A DNA stretch of 64,000 nt from Pseudomonadota bacterium (GTDB lineage Bacteria > Pseudomonadota > Gammaproteobacteria > Pseudomonadales > Pseudohongiellaceae), in assembly GCA_027623555.1 (NCBI GenBank), contig JAQBSZ010000007.1:62001-126000 (forward strand). The letters are read 5' to 3'. The notes below the pieces were generated by a model. It searched no databases, had not been told where the DNA came from, and saw only the letters and a program-made list of their open reading frames with translations. Below are positions 27,587 to 36,055 of the stretch, piece after piece. The position numbers and the translations under genes are program-made. The stretch's first letter is position 1, and the number at the start of each line of letters is the position of its first letter.

Positions 27587-28245
27587 ACGAAGATACTACA
27601 GATAACATTTGGCCACCTGAGGCTGGCTCACCGGACGCATTGAGTAGAACCATGGATCCTCCAACTCATCTGGAAGATCACGTAGTGAATGCCTTGCGGC
27701 AACAGGGATTGCTGCAAAAAACGGATGAGTCCGAACCACGACACCTTGGCTGGCTTACGGTGCGTGTGGCACTGGCTGCTGCCGTGTGTTTGGCGTTTCT
27801 CGCCGTTGGCGTGCTGATTGGCAGGTCACCTGATGGCAGCATTGATAATGTCCTGGCCTCGTTGCTTGGTGATGAAACCGATCTGTATGCGGTATTGCTG
27901 TATGAAACCGCAGAATATGACGTGTCTGGCATCAATGGCGAAATCGCGTTGTTCGAGGAATACAATCAATGGGTAGCCCTGGCCAGGCAACGCGGGCAAT
28001 TTGTTACTGGTGAAGACCTGGAAGTAAACCGTGGATGGCTGGTTACACAGGGTGAGGACACCCCGCAACCGGGAACTGCAACACTACCTGGGAGTGACAG
28101 TCCTTTATCCGGCATTTTCTTTCTGCGCGGCGAGAATGAAGCGCAGGTACTTGCATTGGTGGAGGTTTTACCCCATGTGAAACACGGCGGTCAGGTGCTC
28201 GTTCAGAAAACTATTCCAACCAACGCAGCGCCGACGGCAAATTAA
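27583..28245 (+). CDS. Membrane partner of the ECF sigma, YCII-like periplasmic part
   Basis: 220 residues from a GTG with GAGGTGCGAC upstream, translationally coupled to the sigma gene. Residues 1-55 are cytoplasmic, helical and short, as in anti-sigma domains but without a Zn-binding HxxxCxxC. One membrane helix lies at about 58-78. The rest is outside the membrane and resembles a YCII/DGPF-type fold: LYAVLLYE, EYNQWVALARQRGQFVTGEDL, GIFFLRGENEAQVLALVEVLPHV. YCII-like proteins often accompany ECF genes as separate cytoplasmic proteins; here the domain would be tethered and periplasmic. Anti-sigma function is inferred from position and topology. Confidence 0.6.
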   Translation: MNEDTTDNIWPPEAGSPDALSRTMDPPTHLEDHVVNALRQQGLLQKTDESEPRHLGWLTVRVALAAAVCLAFLAVGVLIGRSPDGSIDNVLASLLGDETDLYAVLLYETAEYDVSGINGEIALFEEYNQWVALARQRGQFVTGEDLEVNRGWLVTQGEDTPQPGTATLPGSDSPLSGIFFLRGENEAQVLALVEVLPHVKHGGQVLVQKTIPTNAAPTAN

Positions 28246-28644
28246 ACAACGCGAATGCGTGTGGCGACCGAATAGTCAATCTTTCGTCCTGAGAACAGTC
28301 TCCGGTCATTGGGGTACAGGGTATTAATTGAATTTTCCGACCTTAGCACTGGGACTCGATGGGTTTTCCACATCCGATTCTCTCCCTGCCCGGTACGCTT
28401 CCCTGTGCCCTTTCTGATGCCATTTCAGGTACCTATTCTGGTGTTTTTCTAGTACTTTCCCGGCGCCTTATCTGCTACCCTGCGAACCTTAATTCTGGGG
28501 AGCGAACAGGCCCTGAAATTCTGCTGCTGCGGGCAAAAATATTGCTTGCGTTTTTCTGCAGTTACTTTTAAATATTCACTGCTGCGGGGTACCCGATGGA
28601 GGGTGTTCCGCCTTTTTTTGACAGTTCAACATGGAACCAGAAAT
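28246..28644. other. Intergenic region upstream of the KamA operon
   Basis: About 400 bases, GC richer than the surrounding gaps, with several T-rich runs (TTTTTCTAG, GTTTTTCTGC, CCTTTTTTTG). No gene, repeat or riboswitch could be supported. The promoter of the 28645-33931 operon should be here. Confidence 0.35.
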
Positions 28645-30090
28645 ATGACTGAGCACTATGCAAATTCAGACGGAGAGCCTCCGACTGGTCGGAAAAACAT
28701 CATTGTTTCTTCCGACTCTCCCCTGTCCCTGAAAAAATCTCACCTCTCGACGATCAATCCTGCTAACTCAAACCCTTGCTCCAAGGCTAATTCGAACCTG
28801 GTTAAAGCCAAGCTGCCGGACGCGGTAAACCACTCCGCCTCCGTCTTGCCCAAAGTTCAAGCTCGTAAAGGGCAGCTAATACGCGCTGCCTCTGCGCCGA
28901 CTTCGCCTTCTCAGAACAAAGTCGTCGTGCTCAACCATACCAATAGAACGAATCCCCACACGCTGGAATTCAGGCGTAGATATTTCCCCGGGGTAAGCGC
29001 TCGCGAGTGGAACGACTGGCGCTGGCAGTCACGCAACCGCTTTCGCACGCTCGCCCATTTCGAGCGGGTGCTGACACTGACCGATGATGAGCGCCAGGCC
29101 CTGCAGCAGGGCGGCACTATGCTGCCTACCGGTGTCACACCTTATTATATGAGTCTGATCGATCCGCTTGACGGCAATCAACCCCTGCGTCGCACGGTGA
29201 TTCCTTCTTCACTGGAATTCATACGCACGCCAGGCGAGGCAGATGACCCTCTGGGAGAAGACGGCCACAGTCCAGTACCAGGATTGGTGCACCGCTATCC
29301 CGATCGCGTGCTATTACTGGCGCTGGATTTCTGCTCCACCTATTGTCGTTACTGCACGCGATCCCGCGTAGTGGGGCATGGTGAAATTGCACCGAGTGAC
29401 TCACGCCTGGAAAAAATATTCGCCTATCTGGAACAAGCGACTGAGGTCCGGGACGTGCTGATTTCCGGTGGCGATCCGCTGGCGCTGTCCGAAGACAAAC
29501 TGGACTATATTCTGCGGCGGCTGCGAGCGATTCCCCATATCGAGTTTATTCGCATAGGAACCAAGATGCCGGCGGTGTTGCCACAGCGTATCACCCGGGA
29601 ACTGGTGGCCGTGTTGAAACGACATCATCCGATCTGGATGAGTTTGCATTACCTGCACCCGGATGAGTGTACTCCGGAAAGCAGGCAGGCCACGGACCGG
29701 CTTGCCGATGCCGGTATTCCGCTGGGTTCTCAAACCGTTCTGCTCAAAGGGGTGAACGACAACGTGCCGGTCATGAAGGATCTGATGCACAAATTGCTCA
29801 CCATGCGGGTCAGGCCTTATTACCTGTACCAGTGTGACCCGATCAGTGGCTCTTCCCACTTTCGCACAACAGTCAGCGCAGGCCTGAAGATCATCGAGGG
29901 CTTACGCGGCCACACTACCGGTTATGCAGTGCCTACCTACGTAATTGACGCGCCGGGTGGCGGTGGCAAGATTCCGTTGCAACCGGACTATCTTGCCGGA
30001 CGCGATGGTAATGATCTGTTACTGCGCAACTTCGAAGGGGAGGTGTTTCGTTATCCTGACCCGCAAGTAGTTGTTGGCAAGGAGTCCTAA
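28645..30090 (+). CDS. KamA family radical SAM lysine 2,3-aminomutase-like enzyme
   Basis: 481 residues from ATG 28645; an upstream ATG would add 33 codons with no ribosome site. The first about 95 residues are a Ser/Asn-rich extension not found in typical 2,3-aminomutases. The core has the radical SAM cluster motif C-STY-C-RY-C followed by T-R (FCSTYCRYCTRSR), SGGDPL, and the PLP-lysine block APGGGGKIPL. The two Asp that hold the lysine side chain in clostridial lysine 2,3-aminomutase appear conserved in GVNDNVPV and YQCDPISG, as does the Arg after the third cluster Cys. That supports lysine or a close analogue as substrate, giving beta-lysine. It heads a cluster coupled to two ATP-grasp ligases, a deacetylase and an acetyltransferase. 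Confidence 0.87.
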   Translation: MTEHYANSDGEPPTGRKNIIVSSDSPLSLKKSHLSTINPANSNPCSKANSNLVKAKLPDAVNHSASVLPKVQARKGQLIRAASAPTSPSQNKVVVLNHTNRTNPHTLEFRRRYFPGVSAREWNDWRWQSRNRFRTLAHFERVLTLTDDERQALQQGGTMLPTGVTPYYMSLIDPLDGNQPLRRTVIPSSLEFIRTPGEADDPLGEDGHSPVPGLVHRYPDRVLLLALDFCSTYCRYCTRSRVVGHGEIAPSDSRLEKIFAYLEQATEVRDVLISGGDPLALSEDKLDYILRRLRAIPHIEFIRIGTKMPAVLPQRITRELVAVLKRHHPIWMSLHYLHPDECTPESRQATDRLADAGIPLGSQTVLLKGVNDNVPVMKDLMHKLLTMRVRPYYLYQCDPISGSSHFRTTVSAGLKIIEGLRGHTTGYAVPTYVIDAPGGGGKIPLQPDYLAGRDGNDLLLRNFEGEVFRYPDPQVVVGKES

Positions 30091-30092
30091 TC

Positions 30093-31106
30093 ATGTTGAT
30101 CGGTATCACCTACGACCTCCGCTCCGCTTATCTGGCTATGGGATTCAGCGAGGAAGACACCGCAGAGTTTGATCGTGACGACACCATCGATGCGATCGAA
30201 CAGGCGCTCACCAATCTCGGGCATCAGGCTGATCGGATCGGAAATATACGGCAACTGGTAGGCCGCCTGGCGGCTGGCAATAGCTGGGATCTTGTATTTA
30301 ATATCTGTGAAGGTCTTTATGGCACTGCCCGGGAAGGCCAGGTGCCTGCAATTCTGGAGGCTTATGGCATTCCATGCACGTTCAGTGATGCTGCGTTGAT
30401 GGCGCTAAGTCTTCACAAGGCATGGACGAAGGATGTTCTGGCGGACTCCGTACCAATCGCCGGGCATCGCGTCATCTATTCGGCAGAAGAAGCTGAAGCC
30501 TGTTCTCTTCCCAGTCCCTGGTTTGTTAAGCCTTTATGTGAAGGGACCGGCAAGGGAGTCACGCCTAACTCCTTGGTTAGAATGCAGGCTGACCTGGTAC
30601 CGGCATGCGCCAGTTTATTGAAAAAGTTCAAGCAACCCGTGTTGCTGGAGACTTATCTTCCGGGACGAGAATTTACTGTCAGTATTCTCGGTACCGGTGA
30701 TCAGGCTTACGTTCTCGGTACAACGGAAATTGTGTTACTTGCCACAGCCGAGCCGGAAGTCTATAGCTATATTAATAAAGAGGATTGCGAGAATCGCGTC
30801 GAAAATCGGTTGGTGTCTGCCACGGATGATCCCGTTGTGCGCCAGGCCGAAGAGGTAGCCATGACGGTGTGGCGCGAACTCAAGTGTCGGGATGCCGGTC
30901 GAGTGGACCTGCGCTGCGACTCCGCGGGTGAGCCTCATTTCATGGAAGTGAATCCCCTGGCGGGCATGCACCCGTTGCATTCCGACCTGCCTATGTGTGC
31001 CACCGACGTGGGCATGCCGTATCAGAGTCTCATCGAAAAGATCGTTCATTCCGCCTCTGCGCGAATAGAAAAGTCTTCGTGCAGGCCAATACCGAAAGTC
31101 GCCTGA
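30093..31106 (+). CDS. ATP-grasp ligase 1, D-Ala-D-Ala ligase-like
   Basis: 337 residues starting 2 bases after the KamA gene. The N-terminal Rossmann-like part (MLIGITYDLRS, DLVFNICEGLYG, VPAILEAYGIPCTFSD) resembles Ddl. ATP-grasp signatures: FVKPLCEGTGKGV near 145, LLETYLPGREFTVSILG near 190-207, AGRVDLRCDSAG and the metal-binding MEVNPLAGMHPLHSDLP near 290-310. Enzymes of this group form amide bonds between an acyl-phosphate and an amine. A cell-wall Ddl would not normally be paired with a second copy and KamA, so this is more likely a specialised amino-acid ligase using a beta-amino acid. Stop and next start overlap (TGATG). Confidence 0.85.
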   Translation: MLIGITYDLRSAYLAMGFSEEDTAEFDRDDTIDAIEQALTNLGHQADRIGNIRQLVGRLAAGNSWDLVFNICEGLYGTAREGQVPAILEAYGIPCTFSDAALMALSLHKAWTKDVLADSVPIAGHRVIYSAEEAEACSLPSPWFVKPLCEGTGKGVTPNSLVRMQADLVPACASLLKKFKQPVLLETYLPGREFTVSILGTGDQAYVLGTTEIVLLATAEPEVYSYINKEDCENRVENRLVSATDDPVVRQAEEVAMTVWRELKCRDAGRVDLRCDSAGEPHFMEVNPLAGMHPLHSDLPMCATDVGMPYQSLIEKIVHSASARIEKSSCRPIPKVA

Positions 31107-32095
31107 TGAAAATTGCAATCATCCACAATATTCCGGAGCAGGGTGCTCCGGAATCAGATCTGGATGTACTGAAACAGGTATTGGCAGTTGAGCAGGCACT
31201 CAGCGAATCGCACCATGAAACCATCAGGATCCCTTGCACTCTAAATCTGGATGGGCTGCGCACCGCGTTGCGTCGACATCGTCCGCAATGTGTTTTCAAC
31301 CTGGTGGAATCACTAGGCGGTACCGATCGACTGGCTGTGTTAGTGCCAATGCTGCTGGAATCGATGGGGATACCTTTCACGGGAGCGACCAGCGAGAACT
31401 TGCTGGCCACAGCAGATAAGGTTTCCGTCAAACGACGCCTGCGTGAACTGGAGAGCCCGACAGCGGATTGGTTGGTAGCCGATGAGACACCCGATCTCGC
31501 TGGAGGCAAGTTTATCGTCAAGCCGCGCTACGAGCATGCGTCAATCGGTATCGATGACAGTGCAGTTCTAGAAGCTGGTAATGCCCAGGCGCTCAAACAT
31601 ATTCTCGCCCATCGCACGACCTCGCTCGGACTTGAGCTATTCGCTGAAAGATTCATTGCAGGTCGAGAATTTAACGTCTCGATCATCACCGATAACACGG
31701 GTGCTGTAAAAGTGTTGTCTCCAGCAGAAATAGATTTCTCGGCATTTCCGGAGAACAAACCCCGCATCGTCGGCTATGATGCGAAATGGTCAAGCGATTC
31801 GTTTGAGTATCATGCGACGCCGCGCAGTTTCGAGTTCAGCCCCGACGATCAGTCGTTGCTCAGCTTGTTAAATCAACTGACCGTAAAGATCTGGAACAGC
31901 TTCAATCTTCGCGGTTACGCGCGTATCGACTATCGCATAGATTCGGGTAACAACCCATTCGTGTTGGAAATCAATACCAATCCCTGCCTCTCGCTGGATG
32001 CTGGATTCGCGGCCGCACTGCACAATTCAGGGGTTACCTATAGTGATGGGATCGAGAGCATCGTCGATGCGGCATTCGGGAACTCACGCGAGTGA
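31106..32095 (+). CDS. ATP-grasp ligase 2, D-Ala-D-Ala ligase-like
   Basis: 329 residues from ATG 31106, which overlaps the previous stop by one base; a longer frame inside the upstream gene is rejected. Same fold as its neighbour: VFNLVESLGGTDRLAVLVPMLLESMGIPFTGA, GKFIVKPRYEHASIGID, ERFIAGREFNVSIITD, LRGYARIDYRIDSG and LEINTNPCLSLDAGFAAA. The Mg-binding E-x-N-x-N is intact. The two ligases are clearly divergent in the acceptor region, so they probably perform successive condensations or act on different partners. Its stop overlaps the GTG of the HDAC-type gene by four bases. Confidence 0.85.
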   Translation: MKIAIIHNIPEQGAPESDLDVLKQVLAVEQALSESHHETIRIPCTLNLDGLRTALRRHRPQCVFNLVESLGGTDRLAVLVPMLLESMGIPFTGATSENLLATADKVSVKRRLRELESPTADWLVADETPDLAGGKFIVKPRYEHASIGIDDSAVLEAGNAQALKHILAHRTTSLGLELFAERFIAGREFNVSIITDNTGAVKVLSPAEIDFSAFPENKPRIVGYDAKWSSDSFEYHATPRSFEFSPDDQSLLSLLNQLTVKIWNSFNLRGYARIDYRIDSGNNPFVLEINTNPCLSLDAGFAAALHNSGVTYSDGIESIVDAAFGNSRE

Positions 32096-33084
32096 GAAGA
32101 TTGCTACTGGTGGAAGCTCCAGACCATGAAAAACATCACGTCAGGGGGCGCGGCTATCAGGAATCACCTCGACGTCAGATGGCACTCAGCAGGGGCGTAC
32201 GACAACTTGAGGTTGAAGTTCGGCCAGTAAAATCCTTCCCTGAGAAATTTCTGTATCGGGTGCACGATAAGAAATTGCTGGATTTTTTGCGCAGCTCAAG
32301 TGAGCAGAGTATCGCGGGCAAGTATGAATATCCCTTCATGATTCCCGTGCATCGACCGCAGCACCCCCCGAAGGATTGGACACTGGCGGTAGGCTACTAT
32401 TGCATCGATACCTTTACACCGATTCATCGCGAATCCTGGAATACGGCCCGCAAGGCAGTCGATTGTGCATTGACGGCCGCGGCGGAAATCCTCGGCGAAC
32501 ACTGTTACTCCTACGCACTGGTGCGACCCCCTGGACACCACAGCGAGCGAAGTTATTTCGGCGGCTACTGCTATCTGAACTCGGCCGCGATCGCCGCGGA
32601 CTACCTGAGTCAACATGGCCGGGTCGCCATGTTGGATATCGACTACCATCACGGCAATGGGCAACAGGATATCTTCTGGGAGCGCAATGATGTATTAACA
32701 GTTTCCATTCACGGTCACCCTGACTTTGCCTACCCGTATTTCTCGGGCTACAAGAATGAAATCGGGGCCAGTAAGGGAAAAGGATTCAACATCAACATGC
32801 CTCTGCCCGAATCCGTAAACGGTGCTGAATTCATCGCCGCACTCAAAATAGCCATTAAGCACATAAAGCAGTTCAAACCGAAATTCCTGGTGGTGCCCAT
32901 CGGCTTTGACACGGCGCGCAATGATCCCAGCGGTAGCTGGGCGCTCGACCCAGCGGACTTTAACGAAAGCGGTAAATTGCTCGCATCACTCAATCTTCCT
33001 ACTGTATTCGTACAAGAAGGAGGCTACCAGATTGGCAGACTGGCAAAATATGCCAAGGCATTCTTCGCAGGAGTACTGGCTTGA
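32092..33084 (+). CDS. Histone deacetylase/acetylpolyamine amidohydrolase family enzyme
   Basis: 330 residues from GTG 32092 (GTGA overlap). Zinc-dependent deacetylase fold: catalytic His pair in RPPGHHSERSYFGGYCYLNSAAIAA, zinc ligands D-x-H in MLDIDYHHGNGQQDIFW and the third Asp in VPIGFDTARNDPSG, and the catalytic Tyr region QEGGYQ near the end. Bacterial members remove acetyl groups from polyamines or other N-acetylated amines. In this cluster an N-acetyl-lysine or acetyl-beta-lysine derivative is a natural candidate, working opposite to the GNAT enzyme that follows with a one-base stop/start overlap. Specificity is inferred from context. Confidence 0.9.
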   Translation: MRRLLLVEAPDHEKHHVRGRGYQESPRRQMALSRGVRQLEVEVRPVKSFPEKFLYRVHDKKLLDFLRSSSEQSIAGKYEYPFMIPVHRPQHPPKDWTLAVGYYCIDTFTPIHRESWNTARKAVDCALTAAAEILGEHCYSYALVRPPGHHSERSYFGGYCYLNSAAIAADYLSQHGRVAMLDIDYHHGNGQQDIFWERNDVLTVSIHGHPDFAYPYFSGYKNEIGASKGKGFNINMPLPESVNGAEFIAALKIAIKHIKQFKPKFLVVPIGFDTARNDPSGSWALDPADFNESGKLLASLNLPTVFVQEGGYQIGRLAKYAKAFFAGVLA

Positions 33085-33566
33085 TGTCCAAGATTAAATT
33101 GCGTTACAAAATCCGTAAGAAAAAAGACAGGGTCGCTATCAAAAAAATTGGCAAGTCGACCGGATTTTTTACCAAAAAGGAAATCAAACTCTCATTGGAA
33201 GTATTCGATGAATGTGTGTCGGATTCGCATTCAGGATACTATTTCGTATTCGCTGAAATCGGTAAACGCATGGTCGGCTATGCAAGCTGGGGCAAGGACG
33301 AACAGACTTTCAACAGTTTCGAACTGTACTGGATCGCCGTCGATGACTCCTACCGCAATTGCGGCATTGGCAAGCTACTGATTGAAGACGTAGAAGCGTC
33401 TATCCGAAAACTTGGCGCAGCACAGTTATTTATTGAGACTTCCGGAAGAGAGGTCTACGAGCCTACACGCTATTTTTACGAGCACCGGGGTTATGCCCAA
33501 TCTGCCTGGCTGTCTGACTACTATTCGCCGGGAGATGCACTCGTTATCTATTCCAAGCGCTTATAG
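33084..33566 (+). CDS. GNAT family N-acetyltransferase
   Basis: 160 residues from ATG 33084 (TGATG overlap with the deacetylase stop). GNAT fold with motif A at about 80-105: ELYWIAVDDSYRNCGIGKLLIEDVEASIR, where R-x-x-G-x-G binds acetyl-CoA, and motif B near 125-140 (FYEHRGYAQSAWLSDYY). The N-terminus is unusually lysine-rich (KIKLRYKIRKKKDRVAIKK). It is smaller than AblB beta-lysine acetyltransferases but the context with KamA makes acetylation of beta-lysine or the ligated product the leading hypothesis. Confidence 0.85.
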   Translation: MSKIKLRYKIRKKKDRVAIKKIGKSTGFFTKKEIKLSLEVFDECVSDSHSGYYFVFAEIGKRMVGYASWGKDEQTFNSFELYWIAVDDSYRNCGIGKLLIEDVEASIRKLGAAQLFIETSGREVYEPTRYFYEHRGYAQSAWLSDYYSPGDALVIYSKRL

Positions 33567-33583
33567 TAATAAGACAATTACCA

Positions 33584-33931
33584 ATGAATCCTGTCGTTGT
33601 TTCCATTTTCCTGCTGCTTTGCAGCAACGTGTTCATGACCTTTGCCTGGTATGCTCACCTTAAGGAGCTTAATGACAAACCCTGGATCATCGCCGCATTG
33701 ATAAGTTGGGGCATCGCTTTTCTGGAATACATGTTCCAGGTACCGGCCAACCGAATAGGCTACACCGTGCTATCGGTAGGTCAGCTCAAAATCATGCAGG
33801 AAGTGATTACCTTGTCTGTGTTTGTGCCGTTTTCCTTGCTCTACCTGAAAGAGCCCCTCAAGCTGGACTATCTGTGGGCCGGCGTCTGCCTGATGGGCGC
33901 CGTGTTTTTTATGTTCCGCGTGAATAGATAG
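33584..33931 (+). CDS. DUF486 (DMT-like) small membrane protein
   Basis: 115 residues with four hydrophobic helices. It matches the DUF486 pattern: LLLCSNVFMTFAWYAHLK, WIIAALISWGIAFLEYMFQVPANRIGY, LSVGQLKIMQEVITLSVFVPFSLLYLKEP and WAGVCLMGAVFFMF. The family is structurally like small DMT exporters and has no proven substrate. It lies 17 bases after the GNAT gene in the same direction, so it may export or retain the product of the KamA cluster. Confidence 0.87.
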   Translation: MNPVVVSIFLLLCSNVFMTFAWYAHLKELNDKPWIIAALISWGIAFLEYMFQVPANRIGYTVLSVGQLKIMQEVITLSVFVPFSLLYLKEPLKLDYLWAGVCLMGAVFFMFRVNR

Positions 33932-33936
33932 GGACA

Positions 33937-33968
33937 GTTCTGTTTATTGGGTCGCAGCTAAACAGGAC
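33937..33968 (+). terminator. Weak hairpin after the KamA operon
   Basis: GTTCTGTTTA pairs with TAAACAGGAC (one G-T pair) around a 12-base loop, six bases after the last stop of the operon. There is no clear T tract, so termination is uncertain. Confidence 0.35.
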
Positions 33969-33990
33969 CGTAGAAAAATAGGCTCAGAGA

Positions 33991-34221
33991 CTGAGATACC
34001 CCCAGAAAATGTCGAATTAACGCATCGGGTTAGCTTGTTCTGAGCGATTTCTGCAGGCTTGGAAGATGTAGGAACCGTTGAATTTCAACTACTCGAGCCC
34101 GGGGGTGGGGTGTTGTTTGCGAACAATCAGGACCGCAGGTCCGTGAGCAAATAATACCGCAGCTCCTGGCGGTTGGCCTGGACAAGTCGCCTCATTGCCC
34201 ACAGCAACGGGGATATCTCAG
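33991..34221. mobile_element. Miniature IS10-type element (MITE), copy 1
   Basis: 231 bp ending in near-perfect 13-bp inverted repeats (CTGAGATACCCCC at the left; GGGGATATCTCAG at the right, one mismatch). It is flanked by identical 9-bp direct repeats GCTCAGAGA (33982-33990 and 34222-34230), the mark of transposition. The terminal sequence is close to the IS10/Tn10 end (CTGAGAGATCCCC), and 9 bp is the IS10 duplication length, with a target resembling its GCTNAGC preference. The interior carries no transposase. About 220 bp are nearly identical to copy 2 at 39910-40260 in the same orientation. Confidence 0.88.
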
Positions 34222-34351
34222 GCTCAGAGATATCCGTTAATCTTGAGATGCATCAGAGAATTAGCAGTACGCCCTCGACTTTTTCCCCCATCTGGGTTTG
34301 AATGCGCAGGTCTATAATGCATAGAAAGCCGATGACTCGGAGGACAGCACA

Positions 34352-35041
34352 ATGAGCAAGCAACCCACGCAAGGGCGACGTCGCTTCTTAACCGGCATCG
34401 GAGTCGTGGCCACAGGTGCCACCCTGACAGCAACAGCGCAGGCAGCCCAGAACCACGGCGGGCAGCATCACGATTTTGTACCGCAGCGACATAGCGAAGA
34501 TGCCTGGTTGGATGCCAACTCCGCAAGCCATCGCGTGTTTCTCGATTCATCCACCACTTCAGGTGGAATCACCGCCTTGAATTATGCCAACAACATCCTG
34601 CTTGGCCATGCCGAAGGTTATGACGGCAGTGATTCTGACTATTCCATCATCGTGTGCTTTAGGCACCAGGCCACGCCGCTGGGCTATAACGATGCCATGT
34701 GGGAAAAATACGGTGAGCAGTTCAGCACTTCCATGCGCTTTAACGATCCGCGCACTGATGCGCCGTTCAAGGCAAATCCAATGCGCATGGCGCGTGGGGA
34801 TTTCTCGAATCGTGGCAACACTATCGACATGCTCATTGCTCGCGGCATCAGCTATGCGATTTGCAATAAGGCAACCCGCTCTATTTCTGCTTTCGTGTCT
34901 CGTGCCACCGGAGCTTCCACAGAAGATATTTACCAGGAACTGGTTATAAATAATATCCCCAACAGCCGCTTTGTACCTGCTGGTGTGCTGGCGGCGACCC
35001 GCTCTCAGGAATACGGCTACAGCCTGCTCTACGCCGGCTAG
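34352..35041 (+). CDS. Tat-exported DsrE-like protein
   Basis: 229 residues with a twin-arginine signal (QGRRRFLTGIGVVATGATLTATAQA), implying export in folded state, perhaps with a cofactor. The mature part resembles DsrE/DsrF sulfur-relay folds: SHRVFLDSS, ITALNYANNILLG, DYSIIVCFRHQATPLGYNDAMWEKYG, MLIARGISYAICNKATRS and a C-terminal VPAGVLAATRSQEYGYSLLY. A Cys in ISYAICNKA falls where a DsrE active Cys is expected. The next gene cluster encodes a TsdA-like thiosulfate dehydrogenase and terminal oxidase, so a role in periplasmic sulfur handling is plausible. DsrE assignment is by pattern, not alignment. AGGACAGCACA lies before the ATG. Confidence 0.65.
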   Translation: MSKQPTQGRRRFLTGIGVVATGATLTATAQAAQNHGGQHHDFVPQRHSEDAWLDANSASHRVFLDSSTTSGGITALNYANNILLGHAEGYDGSDSDYSIIVCFRHQATPLGYNDAMWEKYGEQFSTSMRFNDPRTDAPFKANPMRMARGDFSNRGNTIDMLIARGISYAICNKATRSISAFVSRATGASTEDIYQELVINNIPNSRFVPAGVLAATRSQEYGYSLLYAG

Positions 35042-35098
35042 TAACCCTTCTCTATTCCTTACCCCTGGACTAGCAGACCAGTGACGGCAACGCTGCCG

Positions 35099-36055
35099 TT
35101 ACTGACTCTGCTGCAGATTTCTGTAGTACTCGCGAATCGGCTCGAACGGCCCCAGGCGATGCTGCTCTATAGGGAAATCATCCGCGTAGGGGGGATAGGG
35201 ACTATCAACCGGTTTTCTGGTGAGATCCGGATAGTCCACTTCCAGCTTGGCCCGTTGTGGGCGCTCATGGGAATTGACGTAGGCCGCCACATCGTAGGCC
35301 TGGTCATCGGAAAGATCCGGTTGGCCCAGTGGCATGCGCGCCTTGATAAAATTGGCAGCGGTGAGTACGCGGGTCATGCCGGCGCCGTTGTTGAAACTGT
35401 CCGGACCCCACAGCGGTGGAAACAGATAGCCCTCTCTCATGTCCGTGGCCGCAGCTAGCCCTTCACCATCGCGGCCGTGACAGACTTCGCAGCGCTCCTC
35501 ATACACTTGTTGGCCAACTTCTACGTCGGCCGCACGATTCGGTTCGGCAAACTCAGGCGGCTCATCCAGTTGGCGCCGCGTCTCACCCATCACTGCATAT
35601 TGGTTATTCAGGTTAGTGATATACATCTCCATGGAAAGCATTTCGATGCTGTCGCGGGACAACTCGCGCCCATTCATGCTGCGGGTCATGCAGCCATTGA
35701 TGCGGTCACGTAGATCCCGGTCACCACCATCGCGGCCAGAGAAGCGTGGATAGTCAGAGGCTGTTTGCAGCAGTGAGAGTGTGCCGGGTTTGGTGCCGGT
35801 TACCAGGTGGCAGGAAGCGCAGTCCATGCTGGTACCAGAAAAGCGCATAGCCGGATCCTCATGGCCCGGACCCATCTGGGCAGCTGTGTCCCGGATCAGG
35901 CGGCGGCCATACTCCACACTGGGTTCAGCATTGATGCTGGCAACGGAATACCCGGCCGGGGTAAACCAGAAGGCGCTGGCCAGTACGGCAACGCCCACCG
36001 CGGCTCCCACTACGGTTGCAATCAAGAGACCACTGCCTTGTTGTTCAGTCTTCAT
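35099..36055 (-). CDS. Diheme cytochrome c, thiosulfate dehydrogenase (TsdA)-like
   Basis: 318 residues from ATG 36055 (GGGAG upstream); a start 16 codons earlier lacks one. An N-terminal membrane or signal helix (LLIATVVGAAVGVAVLASAFWF) is followed by two heme sites, C-AS-C-H (MDCASCHLVTG) and C-EV-C-H (CEVCHGRDGEG). Between them DRINGCMTRSMNG carries a Cys at the place of the unusual axial Cys ligand of TsdA. The C-terminal part has PPLWGPDSFNNGAGMTRV, ARMPLGQPDLSDDQAYDVAAYVNSHERP, hallmark TsdA text. TsdA oxidises two thiosulfates to tetrathionate in the periplasm and passes electrons to cytochromes. It is encoded directly after the cbb3-type oxidase, its likely electron acceptor. Confidence 0.8.
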   Translation of the reverse strand: MKTEQQGSGLLIATVVGAAVGVAVLASAFWFTPAGYSVASINAEPSVEYGRRLIRDTAAQMGPGHEDPAMRFSGTSMDCASCHLVTGTKPGTLSLLQTASDYPRFSGRDGGDRDLRDRINGCMTRSMNGRELSRDSIEMLSMEMYITNLNNQYAVMGETRRQLDEPPEFAEPNRAADVEVGQQVYEERCEVCHGRDGEGLAAATDMREGYLFPPLWGPDSFNNGAGMTRVLTAANFIKARMPLGQPDLSDDQAYDVAAYVNSHERPQRAKLEVDYPDLTRKPVDSPYPPYADDFPIEQHRLGPFEPIREYYRNLQQSQ

